DNA of 64,000 nucleotides from positions 124,001 to 188,000 of the forward strand of contig NZ_JBAPLU010000007.1 of NCBI RefSeq assembly GCF_037083825.1, given 5' to 3'. The translations under genes and the position numbers were made by a program. This document shows positions 45,319 to 53,003 of this stretch, one piece after another. Under the pieces are notes generated by a model. The model ran no database searches. It was not told the origin of the DNA and saw nothing but the letters and a program-made list of their open reading frames with translations. Each line of letters starts with the position of its first letter. Positions within the stretch are counted from its first letter, which is position 1. The stretch is from Klenkia sesuvii (GTDB lineage: Bacteria; Actinomycetota; Actinomycetes; Mycobacteriales; Geodermatophilaceae).

Positions 45319-45738
45319 ATGGTCAGGGACGGGTCCTCACCCTCTCAGGGGCGCGCGCGGGGGGCGGCACTGGGGCTGCCGGCCGACGGGCCGGGGTCCA
45401 TCGCGCCGTTCGGCACCCGGGCGGTCGCCTTCGTCGTGGACGCCGTGCTGTCCGCCGTCGTCGCGGCCGCCGTGGTGCAGGGCATCCCGCAGAACTGGAG
45501 CCTGCTCTCGTTCGGCCTCATCACCGTGGCGTCGCTGGTGCTGGTCGGCCGGACGCCCGGCCAGGCACTGCTCAAGCTGCAGCTGGCCCACCCGCGCCAG
45601 GGCGAGCGGGTGGCCCTGTGGCGGGCCGTGGTCCGCACCGGGCTGTTGATGCTGCTGGTGCCGGCCCTGGTGGTGGACGGCGACGGGCGCGGGCTGCACG
45701 ACCGGCTGACCTCCACCGCCGTCATCCGGTCGGTCTGA
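45319..45738 (+). CDS. RDD-family membrane protein
   Basis: Integral membrane protein of 139 aa with RDD-domain landmarks FGTRAVAFVVDAVLSAVVAA (Arg and Asp of helix 1), GRTPGQALLKLQ and the terminal GLHDRLTSTAVI. Three hydrophobic segments. RDD genes beside glnA are a common actinobacterial arrangement, but no role is established. The promoter box at 45307 implies a leaderless mRNA divergent from glnA. Confidence 0.88.
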   Translation: MVRDGSSPSQGRARGAALGLPADGPGSIAPFGTRAVAFVVDAVLSAVVAAAVVQGIPQNWSLLSFGLITVASLVLVGRTPGQALLKLQLAHPRQGERVALWRAVVRTGLLMLLVPALVVDGDGRGLHDRLTSTAVIRSV

Positions 45739-45758
45739 CCCCACGCGCGTGGTGACCC

Positions 45759-45779
45759 ACCCGCCGCGGTGGGGCGGGT
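45759..45779. terminator. Hairpin between convergent genes
   Basis: ACCCGCC and GGCGGGT pair across a 7-nt loop, in the 51-bp gap between the RDD gene and the facing aminotransferase gene. Confidence 0.5.
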
Positions 45780-45789
45780 AGGTCGGCGG

Positions 45790-46917
45790 TCAGCGGCGCG
45801 CCGCAGCCACGGCCTCGGCCAGCCGCCGGACGCCGGAGTCGACGTCGCCCACCTGCACGGCGGAGTAGGCCAGCCGGAAGGAGTTCTCGCCGCCCTCCAG
45901 GAGGAAGTCGGTGCCCGGCACGATGGCCACGCCGCGGTCGGCGGCCTCGGCCACGATGCGGGCGACGTCGTGGCCCTCGTCCGCTGGCAGCGACACCCAC
46001 AGGAAGTAGCCGCCCTCCGGCCGCCGGAACGACGCCTGCGGCAGGTGCTCCCGCAGGGCCCGGTCGAGCTCTGCGACCCGCTCGCCGAGGGCGCTCTTCA
46101 CCCGCTCCAGCGCGGTCGGGAACCGGGACCCGGTGAGGTAGGCGTGCACGATGCCCTGCGCGACCATGTTCGGCGCGATGTAGGTCCCCGTGGCGCGGAC
46201 GCGGACCCGGTCGATGATCGCCGGCGGCCCCACCAGGTACCCCACCCGGATGCCCGGGCAGATGGTCTTGGAGAACGAGCAGGCGTAGACCACGTGCTCG
46301 CTGCCCGCTCCGCCGTCGAGCTCGAGCATGCGGGGGAGAGGCTCGCCGCTGAAGCGCACGTCGACGTAGGGGTCGTCCTCGAACACGACGAAGTCGTGCT
46401 CCCGGGCCAGCTCCAGCAGCCGCTCGCGCTTGGCGCGGGACAGCGTGTAGCCCGCCGGGTTCTGGAAGGTGGGGATGACGTGCACCAGCGATGGCCGCAC
46501 GCCGTCGGCCAGCAGCGCGGCGACCTCCTCGACGGCGATGCCGTCCTCCTCAAGCGTCACCAGCCGGACGTCGGCGCCGCGCTCGCGCAGCCCCAGCAGC
46601 GTGCGGTCGTAGGTGGGGCGCTCGGCCAGCACCGTGGTGCCGGGGGTCACCAGCTCGTCGAACAGGAACGCGTCGGCCTGCATCGAGCCGTTGGTCACCA
46701 GGACGTGCTCGACGGGGACGTCGTGCTTGGCGGCGATCCAGGCCCGCAGCGGCAGGTAGCCCACCGCCGTGCCGTAGCCGGTGAGCCCGGCCGGGTCGGC
46801 GGCGAACGCGTCGTGGGCAGCCTGCTGCAGACCCTCGACGTCGACGATGTCGACCGAGGGCGCCCCCCGGGCGAAGGACACCGGGCGCACGGCGGCGTCC
46901 TGCACGTCGGCGCTCAC
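45790..46917 (-). CDS. PLP-dependent aminotransferase class I/II
   Basis: Fold-type I aminotransferase of 375 aa, similar to 2-aminoadipate/aromatic aminotransferase-like proteins (MocR-type catalytic domain without the DNA-binding part). Landmarks: GYGTAVGYLPLRAWIA, NGSMQADAFLF, IPTFQNPAGYTLS (PLP Asn), FEDDPYVDVRF (Asp) and the Schiff-base Lys in CSFSKTICPGIRVGYL. GTG start overlaps the DUF4191 stop by 4 nt. The substrate amino acid is not predictable. Confidence 0.9.
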   Translation of the reverse strand: MSADVQDAAVRPVSFARGAPSVDIVDVEGLQQAAHDAFAADPAGLTGYGTAVGYLPLRAWIAAKHDVPVEHVLVTNGSMQADAFLFDELVTPGTTVLAERPTYDRTLLGLRERGADVRLVTLEEDGIAVEEVAALLADGVRPSLVHVIPTFQNPAGYTLSRAKRERLLELAREHDFVVFEDDPYVDVRFSGEPLPRMLELDGGAGSEHVVYACSFSKTICPGIRVGYLVGPPAIIDRVRVRATGTYIAPNMVAQGIVHAYLTGSRFPTALERVKSALGERVAELDRALREHLPQASFRRPEGGYFLWVSLPADEGHDVARIVAEAADRGVAIVPGTDFLLEGGENSFRLAYSAVQVGDVDSGVRRLAEAVAAARR

Positions 46918-47717
46918 CGGCGGCGCATCTGACGCTGGCTGACCGTCATCTGGCGACCGCCCGGCATCGGCCCGCCGGGGATGGGCATGCGGGCGCCGCC
47001 GAGGGCGGCCATGCGCTTGCCGAGGCTGTTGACCTCGGCGCCGTCGAGGTTGCGCGGCAGCTTCATCACGTGCGAGGACAGCTTCTTCAGGGGCACCTGG
47101 CCCTCGGCGTCACCGACGGTGATGTCGTAGATCGGGGTGTCGCCGACCACCTTGGCGATGCGGCGCTTCTCCTGCGCGATGAGTGGCCGCACCCGCTGCG
47201 GTGCGCCCTCGGCGACCAGGATGATGCCGGGGCGGCCCAGCACGCGGTGCACGGCGTCCAGCTGCGGGGTGCCGGCCACGCCGGAGGACACCCGCCAGTC
47301 GCCCCGCATGCCCTCGAGCACCCAGGCCGCGGCGCCGGGCTGGCCCTCCACCTGGCGGTAGGCCGAACCCTGCGCGCGGCGGCTGAACACCACCAGCGCG
47401 GCCAGCAGGCCCAGCAGGACGGCGATGGGCAGGAACAGCAGGGGCGCGTTGAACAGGATCGCGACCAGCTCGACGACCGCGGCCACCACCACGAAGGCGA
47501 TGAGCATGACCCAGGGCAGCTTCGGGTCGTTCTTCCGGGTGAGCGTGTAGGCCTGCTTGATCTGGCCCAGCGAGGTCGTGAACTTCTTCCAGCGACCGAC
47601 CTTGGGCTTGCCGTCCTTGCCCAGCTTCGCCTTCTCGCCCTTGCCGGCGGCGGTGGCGCCCTTGCCGGTCTTCGTCGACGGGGGAGGGGACGCGTCTGCG
47701 GGCTTGCTGCGGGCCAT
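46914..47717 (-). CDS. DUF4191 membrane protein
   Basis: Protein of 267 aa conserved in actinobacteria between glnA and lipA. A Lys-rich N-terminus (KAKLGKDGKPKVGRWKKF) precedes two closely spaced membrane helices (about residues 68-110). A soluble domain with GVAGTPQLDAVHRVLGRPG and RRIAKVVGDTPIYDI follows, with a Pro/Gly/Met-rich tail. Function unknown. TATCCT 6 nt before the ATG indicates a leaderless mRNA. Confidence 0.88.
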   Translation of the reverse strand: MARSKPADASPPPSTKTGKGATAAGKGEKAKLGKDGKPKVGRWKKFTTSLGQIKQAYTLTRKNDPKLPWVMLIAFVVVAAVVELVAILFNAPLLFLPIAVLLGLLAALVVFSRRAQGSAYRQVEGQPGAAAWVLEGMRGDWRVSSGVAGTPQLDAVHRVLGRPGIILVAEGAPQRVRPLIAQEKRRIAKVVGDTPIYDITVGDAEGQVPLKKLSSHVMKLPRNLDGAEVNSLGKRMAALGGARMPIPGGPMPGGRQMTVSQRQMRRR

Positions 47718-47723
47718 GGCCTG

Positions 47724-47729
47724 AGGATA
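47724..47729 (-). promoter_or_regulatory. -10 box TATCCT, leaderless
   Basis: TANNNT hexamer 6 nt before ATG 47717 of the DUF4191 gene; the best match to TATAAT-like boxes in this group. Confidence 0.55.
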
Positions 47730-47768
47730 CGGCCCCGCACCGACAGACCGTGCCGGTGCGGGACCGTC

Positions 47769-48713
47769 TCAGACGGCCGGCGTCAGCCCCCGTGCCGCGA
47801 CGGCCTGCTGGTAGAGCCGGCCCGCGCGGTAGGAGCTGCGCACCAGCGGGCCGGCCAGCACGCCCGGGAAGCCGATCTCCTCGGCCTGCGCTGCGAAGTC
47901 GACGAACTCCTGCGGCTTGACCCAGCGGACGACGGGGTGGTGCCGGGGGCTGGGGCGCAGGTACTGGGTGATGGTCAGCAGGTCGCAACCGGCGTCGTGC
48001 AGGGCCTGCATGGTCTCGGTGACCTCGTGCGGCTCCTCGCCCATGCCCAGGATGAGGTTGGACTTGGTGACCAGGCCGGCCTCGCGGGCGGCGGTGATGA
48101 CCGCCAGCGACCGCTCGAACCGGAAGCCCGGGCGGATGCGCTTGAAGATGCGCGGCACGGTCTCGACGTTGTGGGCGAGCACTTCGGGCCGGGAGGAGAA
48201 GACCTCGGCGAGCTGGTCGGGGTCGGCGTTGAAGTCGGGGATGAGCAGCTCGACGCCGCACCCGGGCACGGCCGCGTGGATCTGGCGGACGGTCTCGGCG
48301 TACAGCCAGGCGCCGCCGTCGGGCAGGTCGTCGCGGGCGACCCCGGTGACGGTGGCGTACTTCAGCGCCATGGTGGCGACGCTCTCGGCCACACGGCGGG
48401 GCTCGTCGCGGTCGAAGTCGGCGGGCTTGCCGGTGTCGATCTGGCAGAAGTCGCACCGGCGGGTGCACTGGTCGCCGCCGATGAGGAACGTGGCCTCGCG
48501 GTCCTCCCAGCACTCGTAGATGTTGGGGCAGCCCGCCTCCTCGCACACGGTGTGCAGGCCCTCGCGCTTGACCAGCGACCTGAGCTCGGTGTACTCGGGC
48601 CCGGTCTTGAGCCGCGTCTTGATCCAGTCGGGTTTGCGCTCGATCGGGGTCTGGGAGTTGCGGACCTCCAGGCGCAGCAGCTTGCGGCCGGCCGGCTCGA
48701 TCGTGGCGCTCAT
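47769..48713 (-). CDS. lipA: Lipoyl synthase
   Basis: Radical-SAM enzyme of 314 aa that inserts two sulfurs into octanoyl chains on E2 and GcvH proteins. Auxiliary 4Fe-4S cluster ligands Cys57, Cys62, Cys68 (CEEAGCPNIYEC) and radical-SAM ligands Cys83, Cys87, Cys90 (CTRRCDFC) are intact. The C-terminal serine ligand is in RSSYRAG. ATG 48713 is chosen because TACCTT lies 7 nt before it. Its partner lipB is 7.7 kb away; its substrate E2 is encoded at 61253. Confidence 0.97.
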   Translation of the reverse strand: MSATIEPAGRKLLRLEVRNSQTPIERKPDWIKTRLKTGPEYTELRSLVKREGLHTVCEEAGCPNIYECWEDREATFLIGGDQCTRRCDFCQIDTGKPADFDRDEPRRVAESVATMALKYATVTGVARDDLPDGGAWLYAETVRQIHAAVPGCGVELLIPDFNADPDQLAEVFSSRPEVLAHNVETVPRIFKRIRPGFRFERSLAVITAAREAGLVTKSNLILGMGEEPHEVTETMQALHDAGCDLLTITQYLRPSPRHHPVVRWVKPQEFVDFAAQAEEIGFPGVLAGPLVRSSYRAGRLYQQAVAARGLTPAV

Positions 48714-48720
48714 GATCCCC

Positions 48721-48726
48721 AAGGTA
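48721..48726 (-). promoter_or_regulatory. -10 box TACCTT, leaderless (lipA)
   Basis: TANNNT hexamer 7 nt before ATG 48713. It rules against the upstream TTG as start. Confidence 0.55.
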
Positions 48727-48730
48727 CGCG

Positions 48731-48771
48731 CCGAGGGGGCGCCCCGGCGGTCGGCCGGGACGCCCCCTCGG
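48731..48771. terminator. Strong hairpin terminator of the coiled-coil gene
   Basis: CCGAGGGGGCG (48731-48741) pairs with 48761-48771. After one mismatch, CCCGGC (48743-48748) pairs with 48754-48759, closed by a 5-nt loop. It ends the leftward coiled-coil transcript just before the lipA promoter. Confidence 0.75.
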
Positions 48772-48800
48772 GGAGCGGTGCTGCTGGTCGCAGCGGGTGG

Positions 48801-50219
48801 CTACTGGTCGCCGTCGCGGCCGAGCGGGGGCTTGTCGAGCGTCTCCTCCGACGGCACGTGGTTGACCTGCGGGGCGGCGTCGGGCGACTCCGACTGCGTG
48901 TCGTGGTGCTTGCCGTCGCGCCAGCCGAGGTCGGTGCTCTTCGGGGTCGCGTCACCGGGGGCGTCCTCGGCGGTGGACACGGCCGCGCCGCCGTCGGTGG
49001 GCTCGACCGTGGGGTCGGCGGGGGTCTCGGCGGGGGTGTCGGAGCTGCTGGGCACGGGGTCCTCCCGGTAGGTGGGCACCGGCCCGTCGCCGGTGGGAGC
49101 GGGGGTCCACGGGTCGTCGGCCGCGGTGGCCCGGCGGACGACGGCGAACGCAGCACCGCCGACGCCCAGGGCCAGCAGCAGCCACGGCCACCGGCGAGGC
49201 TTCTTCTCCACGCCGACGCGCTGGGCCAGGTCGTGCGTGGTCGCCGCGGTCTGCTTGCGGGTGTCGCGGGCCGCCTTCTGCGCGGCCTTGGCCAGCTCCC
49301 GGCGCCGCTTCTCGGCCTTCTTCGACAGCTTGTCGGCCTTCTTGGTTACGGTCTTGCGGTTGCTCTCGGCGGCCGACCGCAGCTCGGCGACCCGGGCAGC
49401 AGCCAGGTCGCGGGCGGCCTCGGCGGCCGAGACCGCGTCGGACCGGCCGGCCTTCGCCTGCTTCTTCACGGCCTTGGCCTGCGCGGCGGCATCCTTCTGC
49501 AGCTGCGCGGAGCGCTTCGCGGCCTGCTTGCGCGCGGTGCGGGTGCGCTTGCCGCCCTCCTCGGCGGCCGCGGCCACGGTGCCACCGGCTGCGGCGGCGG
49601 CCGAGGCCAGCTCGGCACGACGGTGCTCGAGCTCACCGCGGGCGGTCTCCAGGCTCGCGACGACGGTCCCGCGGGCGTTGTGCAGCGCGGGGGCGGCGGC
49701 GTCGCGGACGGCCTCCAGGCGCGGGCCGACCGCTGCCTGCACCCGCGGCGCGACGTCCTTCTCCAGCGTCTTCTGCGCGCTCTTGGCCGCCTCGGCCAGG
49801 CGGGGGGCGGCGGTGTCGCGAGCCTCGACCAGCTTCGGACCGGCCGTGGCGACGGCGGTGGCCACCCCGGCAGCCGCGGCGTCGCGGGCTGCCTCCAGCC
49901 GGGGGACGACGTCCTTCTCGTAGACCTTCTGCGCGTTCTTCAGCTGCGGGGCCAGGGACTTCTGCGCGGCCTCCAGGCGCGGCTCGAGCGCGTCGCGGGC
50001 CGCCTCGAGCCGCGGCGACACCGCAGCGACCGCGGCCTCGAGGCGGGGGGCGACGTCCTTCTCGAGCGTCTTCTGCGCGGACTTCGCGGCTGCCTCGTAG
50101 CGCGGCCCGAGGTGCTCGGCAGTGGCCCGGCCCGCCTCGTTGACCGCCGAACCGAAGTGCGCGAGGCCCTCCTGCAGTTCTGCGCCGATGACCTGGGCAT
50201 GGCTCTTCTTGCGGAACAC
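48801..50219 (-). CDS. Apolipoprotein-like coiled-coil membrane protein
   Basis: No enzyme motif. Residues 20-260 are long amphipathic Ala/Glu/Lys helices with 11-residue periodicity (PRLEAARDA units). They include an internal duplication: AAKSAQKTLEKDVAPRLEAA recurs as AAKSAQKTLEKDVAPRVQAA. A Lys/Ala-rich helix follows, then one membrane helix (WPWLLLALGVGGAAFAVV) and an acidic disordered tail. GTG 50219 has GGAGGTG upstream; length 472 aa. Likely lipid- or membrane-surface binding, by analogy to apolipoprotein and LEA-type repeats. Confidence 0.8.
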   Translation of the reverse strand: MFRKKSHAQVIGAELQEGLAHFGSAVNEAGRATAEHLGPRYEAAAKSAQKTLEKDVAPRLEAAVAAVSPRLEAARDALEPRLEAAQKSLAPQLKNAQKVYEKDVVPRLEAARDAAAAGVATAVATAGPKLVEARDTAAPRLAEAAKSAQKTLEKDVAPRVQAAVGPRLEAVRDAAAPALHNARGTVVASLETARGELEHRRAELASAAAAAGGTVAAAAEEGGKRTRTARKQAAKRSAQLQKDAAAQAKAVKKQAKAGRSDAVSAAEAARDLAAARVAELRSAAESNRKTVTKKADKLSKKAEKRRRELAKAAQKAARDTRKQTAATTHDLAQRVGVEKKPRRWPWLLLALGVGGAAFAVVRRATAADDPWTPAPTGDGPVPTYREDPVPSSSDTPAETPADPTVEPTDGGAAVSTAEDAPGDATPKSTDLGWRDGKHHDTQSESPDAAPQVNHVPSEETLDKPPLGRDGDQ

Positions 50220-50276
50220 GAACGCACCTCCGAGTTGATCGTCTCGGCGGCCATCCTGCCCGCAACGTGGGCTGCC

Positions 50277-50301
50277 CACACCCTGAACTCCCGAGGGTGT
50301 G
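50277..50301. promoter_or_regulatory. Inverted repeat in a divergent promoter region
   Basis: CACACCCT (50277-50284) and AGGGTGTG (50294-50301) form an 8-bp dyad with a 9-nt spacer, between the divergent coiled-coil and LLM genes. It could be an operator; no regulator is known. Confidence 0.3.
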
Positions 50302-50338
50302 ACCTGCGGCGCGGTGCCGGACCTGCCAGCCTGGCCGC

Positions 50339-51268
50339 ATGCAGCTGCGCGTGTTCACCGAGCCCCAGCAGGGCGCCACCTACGACGACCTGCTCGCCGT
50401 GGCCCGCCGGGCCGAGGAGACCGGGTTCGACGCCTTCTTCCGCTCCGACCACTACCTGGCCATGGGCGGGGACGGGCTGCCCGGCCCCACCGACGCATGG
50501 GTCACCCTCGCCGGCCTGGCGCGGGAGACCAGCACCATCCGGCTGGGCACCCTCATGACGGCCGGTACCTTCCGGCTGCCCGGGCCGCTGGCGATCTCGG
50601 TGGCCCAGGTGGACCAGATGAGCGGCGGCCGGGTCGAGCTCGGGCTGGGGTCGGGGTGGTTAGAGGCCGAGCACTCCGCGTACGGCATCCCGTTCCCGGC
50701 GCTGGGCGAGCGGTTCGACCGGTACGCCGAGCAGCTGGCCGTGGTCACCGGCCTCTGGTCGACGCCGGTCGGGGAGACCTTCTCCTTCGCCGGTCAGCAC
50801 TACACGGTCACCGACTCCCCGGCGTTGCCCAAGCCGGTCCAGGCCGGGGGCATCCCGGTGCTCGTCGGAGGACGCGGTGCGCAGCGCACCCCGGCACTGG
50901 CGGCGCGGTACGCCAGCGAGTTCAACACCCCGTTCACCTCGGCCGCCGATGCGGCCGGGCTCTTCGACCGGGTGCGCACGGCCTGCTCGGACGTCGGGCG
51001 CGACCCGGCGACCATGACGCTCAGCTCCGCGCTGGTGCTCTGCGTCGGGGCCTCCGACGCCGAGCTGACCCGCCGGGCGGCGGCCATCGGCCGCGACCTG
51101 GACGAGCTGGTGGCGAACGGGGTCGCCGGGTCGCCGGCCCAGGCGGTGGACACCCTGGGCCGGTTCGCCGAGGCCGGGGCCACCCGGGTCTACCTGCAGG
51201 TGCTCGACCTGGCCGACCTGGACCACCTCGACCTCGTCGCCGCCGAGGTGGCCCCGCAGCTCGGGTAG
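50339..51268 (+). CDS. LLM-class F420-dependent oxidoreductase
   Basis: Luciferase-like TIM-barrel enzyme of 309 aa. LRVFTEPQQGATYDDLLAVARRAEETGFDAFFRSDHYL and LPGPLAISVAQVDQMSGGRVELGLGSGW-type blocks (read in parts) are characteristic of the F420-dependent TIGR03560-like group. Would reduce or oxidise a substrate with F420H2. Starts at ATG 50339. Its end lies three bases from the facing gene. Confidence 0.88.
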   Translation: MQLRVFTEPQQGATYDDLLAVARRAEETGFDAFFRSDHYLAMGGDGLPGPTDAWVTLAGLARETSTIRLGTLMTAGTFRLPGPLAISVAQVDQMSGGRVELGLGSGWLEAEHSAYGIPFPALGERFDRYAEQLAVVTGLWSTPVGETFSFAGQHYTVTDSPALPKPVQAGGIPVLVGGRGAQRTPALAARYASEFNTPFTSAADAAGLFDRVRTACSDVGRDPATMTLSSALVLCVGASDAELTRRAAAIGRDLDELVANGVAGSPAQAVDTLGRFAEAGATRVYLQVLDLADLDHLDLVAAEVAPQLG

Positions 51269-51271
51269 CGG

Positions 51272-51853
51272 TCAGGGGGTCCAGCCGGGGTCGCGGCCCA
51301 GCCAGGCCACCAGTTGCTCGAGCGGGGTGGCGTCGGCCGGGGCGGGCACCTCGTCGCCGAACGGGAACTCGGCGGGGCGGACCCCCGGCGGGAGGATCCG
51401 TCGGGACGGCGCCGCCCCGGCGGCCACCACCTCGTCGGCCACCTCGACCCGACGGCCGAGGGCGACGCCGAGGTCCCAGGCGTGGGTGAGCACCTCGCCG
51501 GTGTAGGTGGCCAGCAGCGCGCGACCGGGCATCGGGCCGGCCGGGTGGGTCAGGGTGCGGTCGAGCAGGTCGGGGTCGGACCAGACGGCGAGGGCGTCGT
51601 CGGCGGCGTCGGTCAGCGCGGCGTCGACGTCGGGGACGTCGGTGGTGACGTGCGGCAGTTCGAACGGCGCGCCGCCGCGGCCGACGTGGGCCACCCGGCG
51701 GAGGACGGCCAGGAGGTGGCCGCGCAGCGTGGCCACGTCGAACTCCGCGCAGGGGGTGGGCCGGTGCAGGTCGTCGGCCGGCACGTGCTGGGCCACCGGG
51801 AGGGCGGCGTGGACGGCGGCGGTGAAGGCGGGGCGGGGGTCGGTGTCGGTCAT
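51272..51853 (-). CDS. TIGR03086-type DinB/maleylpyruvate isomerase-fold protein
   Basis: Four-helix metal-binding-fold protein of 193 aa. It has DLHRPTPCAEFDVATLRGHLLAVL (the CxxFDVxxLxxHL hallmark of the mycothiol-dependent isomerase/TIGR03086 group) and a TGEVLTHAWDLGVALG block with a possible metal His. Mycothiol-dependent enzymes of this fold detoxify or isomerise small compounds. Divergent from the WYL regulator at 51916, which probably controls it. Confidence 0.85.
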   Translation of the reverse strand: MTDTDPRPAFTAAVHAALPVAQHVPADDLHRPTPCAEFDVATLRGHLLAVLRRVAHVGRGGAPFELPHVTTDVPDVDAALTDAADDALAVWSDPDLLDRTLTHPAGPMPGRALLATYTGEVLTHAWDLGVALGRRVEVADEVVAAGAAPSRRILPPGVRPAEFPFGDEVPAPADATPLEQLVAWLGRDPGWTP

Positions 51854-51915
51854 GCACCCACCATCGCGGGTGAAGTGGCCACCCTCTGACCGCTTCTGCG
51901 AGCAGAATCCCCGAC

Positions 51916-52866
51916 GTGCGCGCCGACCGCTTGATCGCCGTCCTGCTGCTCCTGCAGCGCCGGGGCACGGTGACCGCCGGTCAGGTGGCCTCCGAGCTGG
52001 AGATCTCCCCGCGCACCGCCCGCCGCGACCTCGAGGCGCTGGCCCTGGCCGGGGTGCCGGTCTACAGCACCGCAGGCAGGGGTGGCGGCTGGTCGCTGGT
52101 GGGCGGGGCCCGCACCGACCTGACCGGGCTGACCGAGGGCGAGGCGCGGGCGTTGTTCCTCGGCACCGCGGTGGGCGACACCCCGGCGGCCCGGGCGGGG
52201 CTGCGCAAGCTGCTGGCCGCACTGCCCGCGCAGTGGCGGGCCGACGCCGAGCGGGCCGCGGACGCCGTCCTGGTCGACGCCGCGTCGTGGGGCGCCGACC
52301 CGGCACCGGAGCCGCCGTCCCTGCCGGTGCTGCTGCGCGCGGTCGTCGACGGCGAGCAGGTCGAGCTCGACTACCGCAGCCGGGGGGCCGCGAGCACCCG
52401 GCCGGCGGACCCGCTCGGGCTGGTGAACAAGGACGGCCGCTGGTACCTGCTGGCCGGCACGGCTGCCGGGGAACGGACCTTCCGGCTCGACCGGGTCGTC
52501 GACGTGCGGCCCACCGGGGCCCCGGCCCGCCGTCCTGAGGGCTTCGACCTGCGCCGCGCCTGGGCCGGACGGCGCGGTGAGTTCGAGCAGCAGCGGGTGG
52601 TCGAGCGCACCCGGGCGGTGGTCGACCCCGCCGTCCTGCCGCGGTTGCGCGCCCTGCTCGCCCACCGGCTGGCCGAGGTGGGCGAGCCGGGGGACGACGG
52701 CCGGGTACCGGTCGTCGTGCTCGGCCCGGTGCCCGAGGTGGTGGCGCTGGAGCTGGCCGGGTTCGGTGCCCGCGTCGAGTTCGCCGACCCCGCGGCCCGC
52801 GCCCAGCTGGCCCGGCTGGCCGCGGAGCTGCATTCCCTCTACGGCTCGGCACCGGCTGCGGGGTAA
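51916..52866 (+). CDS. WYL-domain transcriptional regulator (YafY family)
   Basis: Regulator of 316 aa. The N-terminal HTH_11 (about residues 3-58, RADRLIAVLLLLQRRGTVTA, ASELEISPRTARRDLEAL) is followed by a WYL domain (about 135-205, LDYRSRG, GRWYLLAG, RTFRLDRV) and a C-terminal WCX-like region. WYL domains sense small ligands or nucleic acids. Divergent from the TIGR03086 gene, a common pairing. Its stop codon lies inside the leuS leader promoter box. Confidence 0.9.
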   Translation: MRADRLIAVLLLLQRRGTVTAGQVASELEISPRTARRDLEALALAGVPVYSTAGRGGGWSLVGGARTDLTGLTEGEARALFLGTAVGDTPAARAGLRKLLAALPAQWRADAERAADAVLVDAASWGADPAPEPPSLPVLLRAVVDGEQVELDYRSRGAASTRPADPLGLVNKDGRWYLLAGTAAGERTFRLDRVVDVRPTGAPARRPEGFDLRRAWAGRRGEFEQQRVVERTRAVVDPAVLPRLRALLAHRLAEVGEPGDDGRVPVVVLGPVPEVVALELAGFGARVEFADPAARAQLARLAAELHSLYGSAPAAG

Positions 52867-52869
52867 CCT
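52864..52869 (+). promoter_or_regulatory. -10 box TAACCT of the leuS leader transcript
   Basis: TANNNT hexamer overlapping the regulator's stop codon and ending 7 nt before the leader-peptide GTG, so the leuS transcript probably begins at the leader start codon (leaderless). Confidence 0.55.
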
Positions 52870-52876
52870 CCCCGGC

Positions 52877-52912
52877 GTGACCGGTGGCCTGCTCCTTCCG
52901 AGGCCGTGCTGA
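52877..52912 (+). CDS. leuS leader peptide (11 aa, three consecutive Leu codons)
   Basis: Short open frame GTG...TGA encoding MTGGLLLPRPC, with the Leu codons CTG, CTC and CTT in a row. The stop codon lies inside the left arm of the following hairpin, and an intrinsic terminator lies 28 bp further on. This is the layout of a ribosome-mediated attenuator: shortage of charged tRNA-Leu would stall the ribosome on the Leu codons and change the downstream fold. The -10 box 7 nt upstream suggests direct leaderless translation. Confidence 0.72.
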   Translation: MTGGLLLPRPC

Positions 52913-52963
52913 CCAGCTCCCCGCACGTCAGCACGGCGACCCCTCCTGCGTGAGGGGTTTTTT
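52904..52963 (+). promoter_or_regulatory. Transcription attenuator of leuS
   Basis: Two adjacent hairpins. The first pairs CCGTGCTGAC (52904-52913, containing the leader stop) with GTCAGCACGG (52927-52936). The second is an intrinsic terminator, CCCCTC (52940-52945) with GAGGGG (52952-52957), followed by six T (52958-52963). GAGG at 52900-52903 can instead pair with CCTC at 52942-52945, a possible antiterminator. T-tract terminators are rare in this window, which strengthens the call. Confidence 0.75.
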
Positions 52964-53003
52964 CATGCCCACCACCGGCAGCGACACCCAGGAGCCGAAG
53001 ACG

